This document shows, piece after piece, positions 6,841 through 8,905 of a stretch of 8,905 nt of DNA (positions are counted from its first letter, which is position 1; each line of letters begins with the position of its first letter). The notes under the pieces are model-generated. The model saw nothing but the letters and a program-made list of their open reading frames with translations, did not search any database and was not told the origin of the DNA. Made by a program: the position numbers and the translations under genes. The DNA is from Gammaproteobacteria bacterium (GTDB lineage Bacteria > Pseudomonadota > Gammaproteobacteria > DRJJ01), in assembly GCA_011052255.1 (NCBI GenBank), contig DRJJ01000327.1:1-8905 (forward strand), given 5' to 3'.

Positions 6841-7230
6841 ATGATCTGTTTAATACCAACCCCCCATTACAAACCGTATCGGTCTGTATTATCTTCTGAG
6901 GCATCATATCACACTGCCACCATACAGTTTGTACATTCAGCAGTTCGGGCGGTGTTACTATTCGCTGCTCTGGGTAGTGCTACTGCAGCTGCCCAGGGTC
7001 CAGGTTCATCTGATACCAGCTGGGGAAAACACTCGTTGAACTGGGAGACTTCTCCCTATAATTGGAGGAATTCTCCCTATCGCTACAAAAACTGGAAACG
7101 CGATATCAGCAAGAAAGAAACCGGTAAACCGGCAACGCCTCCCCGCCACACGATCGTCCAGGAATATAACAACGACTCAGGAAAAGAATACGAAGTACCG
7201 AAGTTGCTGAAACGTACTGGCCAGTTCTGA
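6841..7230 (+). CDS. small exported protein with NWxxSPY repeat, function unknown
   Basis: This is a 129-residue protein I do not recognise with confidence. A hydrophobic stretch AVRAVLLFAALGSATAAA (34-51) looks like a signal peptide with cleavage near AAA|QG, so the remaining ~78 residues should be exported. They are polar and aromatic: WGKHSL, then two tandem seven-residue units NWETSPY and NWRNSPY (67-80), then RYKNWKRD, a Lys/Pro/Thr linker, and a basic tail ending KLLKRTGQF. I recall small exported proteins with repeated NSPYN-like units in other gammaproteobacteria, but no assigned role. GGAG at 6827-6830 lies 10 bases before the ATG. The roughly 33 residues before the hydrophobic core are unusually long for a signal peptide, so the true start may lie further in, although no good in-frame ATG exists there. 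Its position inside a polysaccharide locus hints at a surface role only by association. Confidence 0.62.
   Translation: MICLIPTPHYKPYRSVLSSEASYHTATIQFVHSAVRAVLLFAALGSATAAAQGPGSSDTSWGKHSLNWETSPYNWRNSPYRYKNWKRDISKKETGKPATPPRHTIVQEYNNDSGKEYEVPKLLKRTGQF
7039..7080 (+). repeat. tandem 21-base repeat coding NWxxSPY units
   Basis: Two adjacent 21-base units encode NWETSPY and NWRNSPY. The ten bases TTCTCCCTAT recur exactly at 7050-7059 and 7071-7080, and the RYKNW that follows looks like a decayed third copy. This suggests recent unit duplication, with in-frame expansion possible. Confidence 0.7.
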
Positions 7231-7292
7231 ATCCAGAAAAAACATCACCACTACGACCGGATACAGATCTGCTTCAGATGACACATTAGAAT

Positions 7293-7320
7293 TTGATACA
7301 AACTGATAGTAATATATACC
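7293..7320 (+). promoter_or_regulatory. weak candidate promoter for the acyltransferase gene
   Basis: The 7231-7404 interval is AT-rich and holds TTGATA (7293-7298), 16 bases before TATACC (7315-7320). A second weak pairing, TTGCAG (7321-7326) and TAATAT (7343-7348), also has a 16-base gap. Neither is strong and I cannot choose between them. No terminator for the preceding gene is visible here. Confidence 0.22.
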
Positions 7321-7395
7321 TTGCAGGGTGCCCAGAAAATATTAATATGGCGTCTGGAAATAGCAATGCAATGACCTGTAAATAACTACATGAAC

Positions 7396-7399
7396 GGAG
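7396..7399 (+). promoter_or_regulatory. ribosome binding site deciding the acyltransferase start
   Basis: GGAG lies 5 bases before the ATG at 7405-7407. It falls inside the five-codon extension that would begin at the ATG at 7390, which itself has no Shine-Dalgarno. Confidence 0.65.
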
Positions 7400-7404
7400 A
7401 TACA

Positions 7405-8241
7405 ATGCGAGAAATCACCAACTTCCTGTTTCATTCTGAGGATCTGTGCAAGAACCTGGGCCAGTACGAAAAGAGCATGGACCTGACCACCGAACAAATT
7501 GAGGATCTATACGCTCGTCTGCTGGCAAAAAGGGTAATCATGGAACGCTCATTCGGCCCCAAAAAACCGAACAAGACTTTTATCTCACACGTCAATATCA
7601 GTTCCGAACTGGACGACCCGCAGGAGCGGCAGTTCTATGAGCGGCTACTGTCAGATACCGCTGTCGTACCTTTCCCAAACTATGGCCTGAACTGGCCTAC
7701 GCTGGTCGACAGGATGCGCAGTATCTACGGACAGATCTACAATATCATCATCTGCAAAATTCCGGTGCACTGGATTCGTCTCGGCTGGCTGCGGCTGGGC
7801 GGAGCTACAATCGGCAAAGGCTCCACGATCTGGCGCAACACCGAAGTGCTTAGCATTGAAAACCTGCACATTGGTGAAGACTCGGTAGTTGCGTGGCATT
7901 GCCAACTCGACGCACGTGCCGGCCTGTTCATCGGTGATCATGTTACGATCGCATCCTACGTGCTTCTTATAGCAGGTCAGCACGACCTGGACTCGCCGAC
8001 GTTTGATTCTCTGGGCTATCCTATTTACGTGGGCGATTATGCCTGGATTGCATCGCGTGCCCTGATTACGGGCGGTGCCCGAATCGGCAAAGGGGCTGTC
8101 ATTGGTGGTGCATCGGTCATCAACAAAGTGGTAGATGATTACAAAATCATGGTGGGGCCGACCGGTAAAGCGATCGGCGAGCGCCCCCATGACCTCAGTT
8201 ATCATGTCGGTGGTAAATCCCTGTTTACCCTGCTGCACTAA
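7405..8241 (+). CDS. left-handed beta-helix O-acyltransferase (WcaF/LacA type) with N-terminal extension
   Basis: This is a 278-residue protein whose C-terminal half (about 133-258) is a hexapeptide-repeat acyltransferase: GGATIGKGSTIW, LHIGEDSVV, LFIGDHVTIASYV, then the catalytic-His loop IAGQHDLDSPTFDS (189-202; H193). After that come PIYVGDYAWIASRALITGGARIGKGAVIGGASVINK and the closing VGPTGKAIGER. The pattern is that of WcaF and maltose/galactoside acetyltransferases, which use acetyl-CoA to acylate sugar hydroxyls. Such proteins are usually near 180-200 residues; here about 110 residues precede the helix. These include a helical, charged region (10-50) and a segment YGQIYNIIICKIPVHWIRLGWLRL (108-131) that could sit at the membrane. 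ATG 7405 is preferred over ATG 7390 on Shine-Dalgarno placement. It lies 20 bases upstream of the MurJ-like gene, so the two are probably co-transcribed. Decoration of the polysaccharide or its lipid-linked unit is the likely job. Confidence 0.88.
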   Translation: MREITNFLFHSEDLCKNLGQYEKSMDLTTEQIEDLYARLLAKRVIMERSFGPKKPNKTFISHVNISSELDDPQERQFYERLLSDTAVVPFPNYGLNWPTLVDRMRSIYGQIYNIIICKIPVHWIRLGWLRLGGATIGKGSTIWRNTEVLSIENLHIGEDSVVAWHCQLDARAGLFIGDHVTIASYVLLIAGQHDLDSPTFDSLGYPIYVGDYAWIASRALITGGARIGKGAVIGGASVINKVVDDYKIMVGPTGKAIGERPHDLSYHVGGKSLFTLLH

Positions 8242-8261
8242 CAATCAACGAATAGGCTGGC

Positions 8262-8905
8262 ATGCTCCGTTCCTCCCTGGTCGTCACAGCAAGCAGTGTT
8301 TTCGGGCTTGCGGTCGGCTTCGCGCGCGAAATTCTGATCGTACGTACATGGGGTGCCGGCGCAACCGCAGACTCTATTCTTGTCGCCGTGTTTATCCCGG
8401 AAGCCTTTCGTATGCTGCTGGCTGGCGGTGTGCTGGTATCCGCTACACTACCTCTGTGGCTAGCCTGTGAAGACCGCGCTACGCGCAGAGCCTGGTCGGC
8501 AACCCTGACACTAAGTATACTCGCAGCCGTTACCGTGCTGGTAGCAATCCTGCTGCTACTGGATAATGCCTGTATTTGGGTAATTGGTCCCGGGCTGGAA
8601 CCGTACGCTCGGGAATCAGCAGTCAGTCTGTTCCACATCGCTATTTTCGCATTGCCTGGTCTGTTTCTGCAGGCACTGCTGACCACCCAGCATCACGCCA
8701 ACAACGCCTTCCTGTGGCCAGCCCTTGGAGCCCTGCTGTTTAATATTCCGGGCGTCAGCTATCTACTATGGGCTGGCGCACAGTCGACACCGCAAGGATT
8801 CGTAATTTCCCTAATCATCGGCAGTGTACTAACAGCCCTGCCTCTCCTGCCACGCGCCTGGCGAAATGACTGGCGACCGTTCGGATCCCTGCAGTTAACC
8901 TTTAT
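8262..8905 (+). CDS. MurJ/MviN-family lipid-linked glycan flippase, divergent; 3' end cut by window
   Basis: I translated 214 complete codons from ATG 8262-8264, open to the right edge. The protein is highly hydrophobic with about six visible membrane segments. Its N-terminus matches the MurJ/MviN family: ASSVFGLAVGFAREILIVR (10-28), WGAGATADSILVAVFIPEAF (30-49), RMLLAGGVLVSATLPLW (50-66), and WVIGPGLEP near 106-114. MurJ flips lipid II; relatives in polysaccharide clusters are thought to flip other undecaprenyl-linked units. Aligned by eye to E. coli MurJ, the residues equivalent to R24, D39 and R52 are kept (R22, D37, R50). R18 is replaced by Leu and R53 by Met. This favours a specialised paralogue over the housekeeping MurJ. 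The Shine-Dalgarno is weak (AGGCTGG just upstream). A start 20 bases after the acyltransferase stop implies one transcript. Confidence 0.87.
   Translation, partial: MLRSSLVVTASSVFGLAVGFAREILIVRTWGAGATADSILVAVFIPEAFRMLLAGGVLVSATLPLWLACEDRATRRAWSATLTLSILAAVTVLVAILLLLDNACIWVIGPGLEPYARESAVSLFHIAIFALPGLFLQALLTTQHHANNAFLWPALGALLFNIPGVSYLLWAGAQSTPQGFVISLIIGSVLTALPLLPRAWRNDWRPFGSLQLTF

Noticed and set aside
7225..7238. TTCTG/CAGAA inverted repeat over the stop codon of the repeat-protein gene
   Set aside because: The stem is five mostly A-T pairs and is followed by A residues, not T, so it does not look like a terminator.
7651..8244. 197-residue minus-strand open frame
   Set aside because: It is antisense to the acyltransferase, which has clear hexapeptide repeats and a catalytic-His loop; the antisense product has no recognisable domain.
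8225..8686. 153-residue minus-strand and 111-residue plus-strand (8135-8470) open frames
   Set aside because: Both overlap the MurJ-like gene, whose frame gives a coherent membrane protein with family motifs; the others are Ser/Arg-rich shadows.

Overview
The window looks like a chromosomal segment of a Gram-negative bacterium, most likely a gammaproteobacterium. The evidence is a FadL-type outer-membrane porin with a signal peptide and C-terminal Phe, a KefB/KefC-type antiporter, a close match to the enterobacterial form of WecB, and a YMGG-type glycine-zipper envelope protein. I see no tRNA, rRNA, insertion sequence, CRISPR array or integrase. No gene-free stretch exceeds about 225 bases.

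Left part (1-2874, all minus strand, relatively AT-rich). Read in the direction of transcription, the order is: FadL-family outer-membrane transport protein, DUF1499-family exported protein, a 71-residue three-helix membrane protein whose start overlaps the DUF1499 stop (TGATG), then a CPA2/Kef potassium:proton antiporter that starts with GTG and runs off the left edge. This looks like a small envelope operon with a candidate promoter at 2921-2949.

Middle (2875-3713). A divergent intergenic region carries candidate promoters in both directions. It leads into a lone plus-strand gene for an exported glycine-zipper protein, followed by a short convergent gap with an inverted repeat.

Right part (3714-8905, visibly more GC-rich). 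This is part of a surface-polysaccharide locus. On the minus strand, in transcription order, are a class I SAM methyltransferase, a GT2 rhamnosyltransferase-like glycosyltransferase and WecB (UDP-GlcNAc 2-epimerase, making UDP-ManNAc). A terminator-like hairpin lies between the last two. On the plus strand are a small exported protein of unknown function with a repeated Asn-Trp-x-x-Ser-Pro-Tyr unit, a left-handed beta-helix acyltransferase with a long N-terminal extension, and a divergent MurJ/MviN-type flippase cut by the right edge. Together these could supply an aminosugar donor, add sugar, methyl and acyl groups to a lipid-linked glycan, and flip it across the inner membrane. That pathway is inferred from family and neighbourhood; the glycan itself cannot be read from this window.

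The most curious points are: an A9 tract in the methyltransferase-glycosyltransferase junction, where loss of one A would fuse an upstream ATG to the glycosyltransferase frame; the head-to-head start codons of the methyltransferase and the exported repeat protein, only 7 bases apart; and the flippase lacking some of the arginines conserved in true MurJ. I did not find a clearly new biological system.
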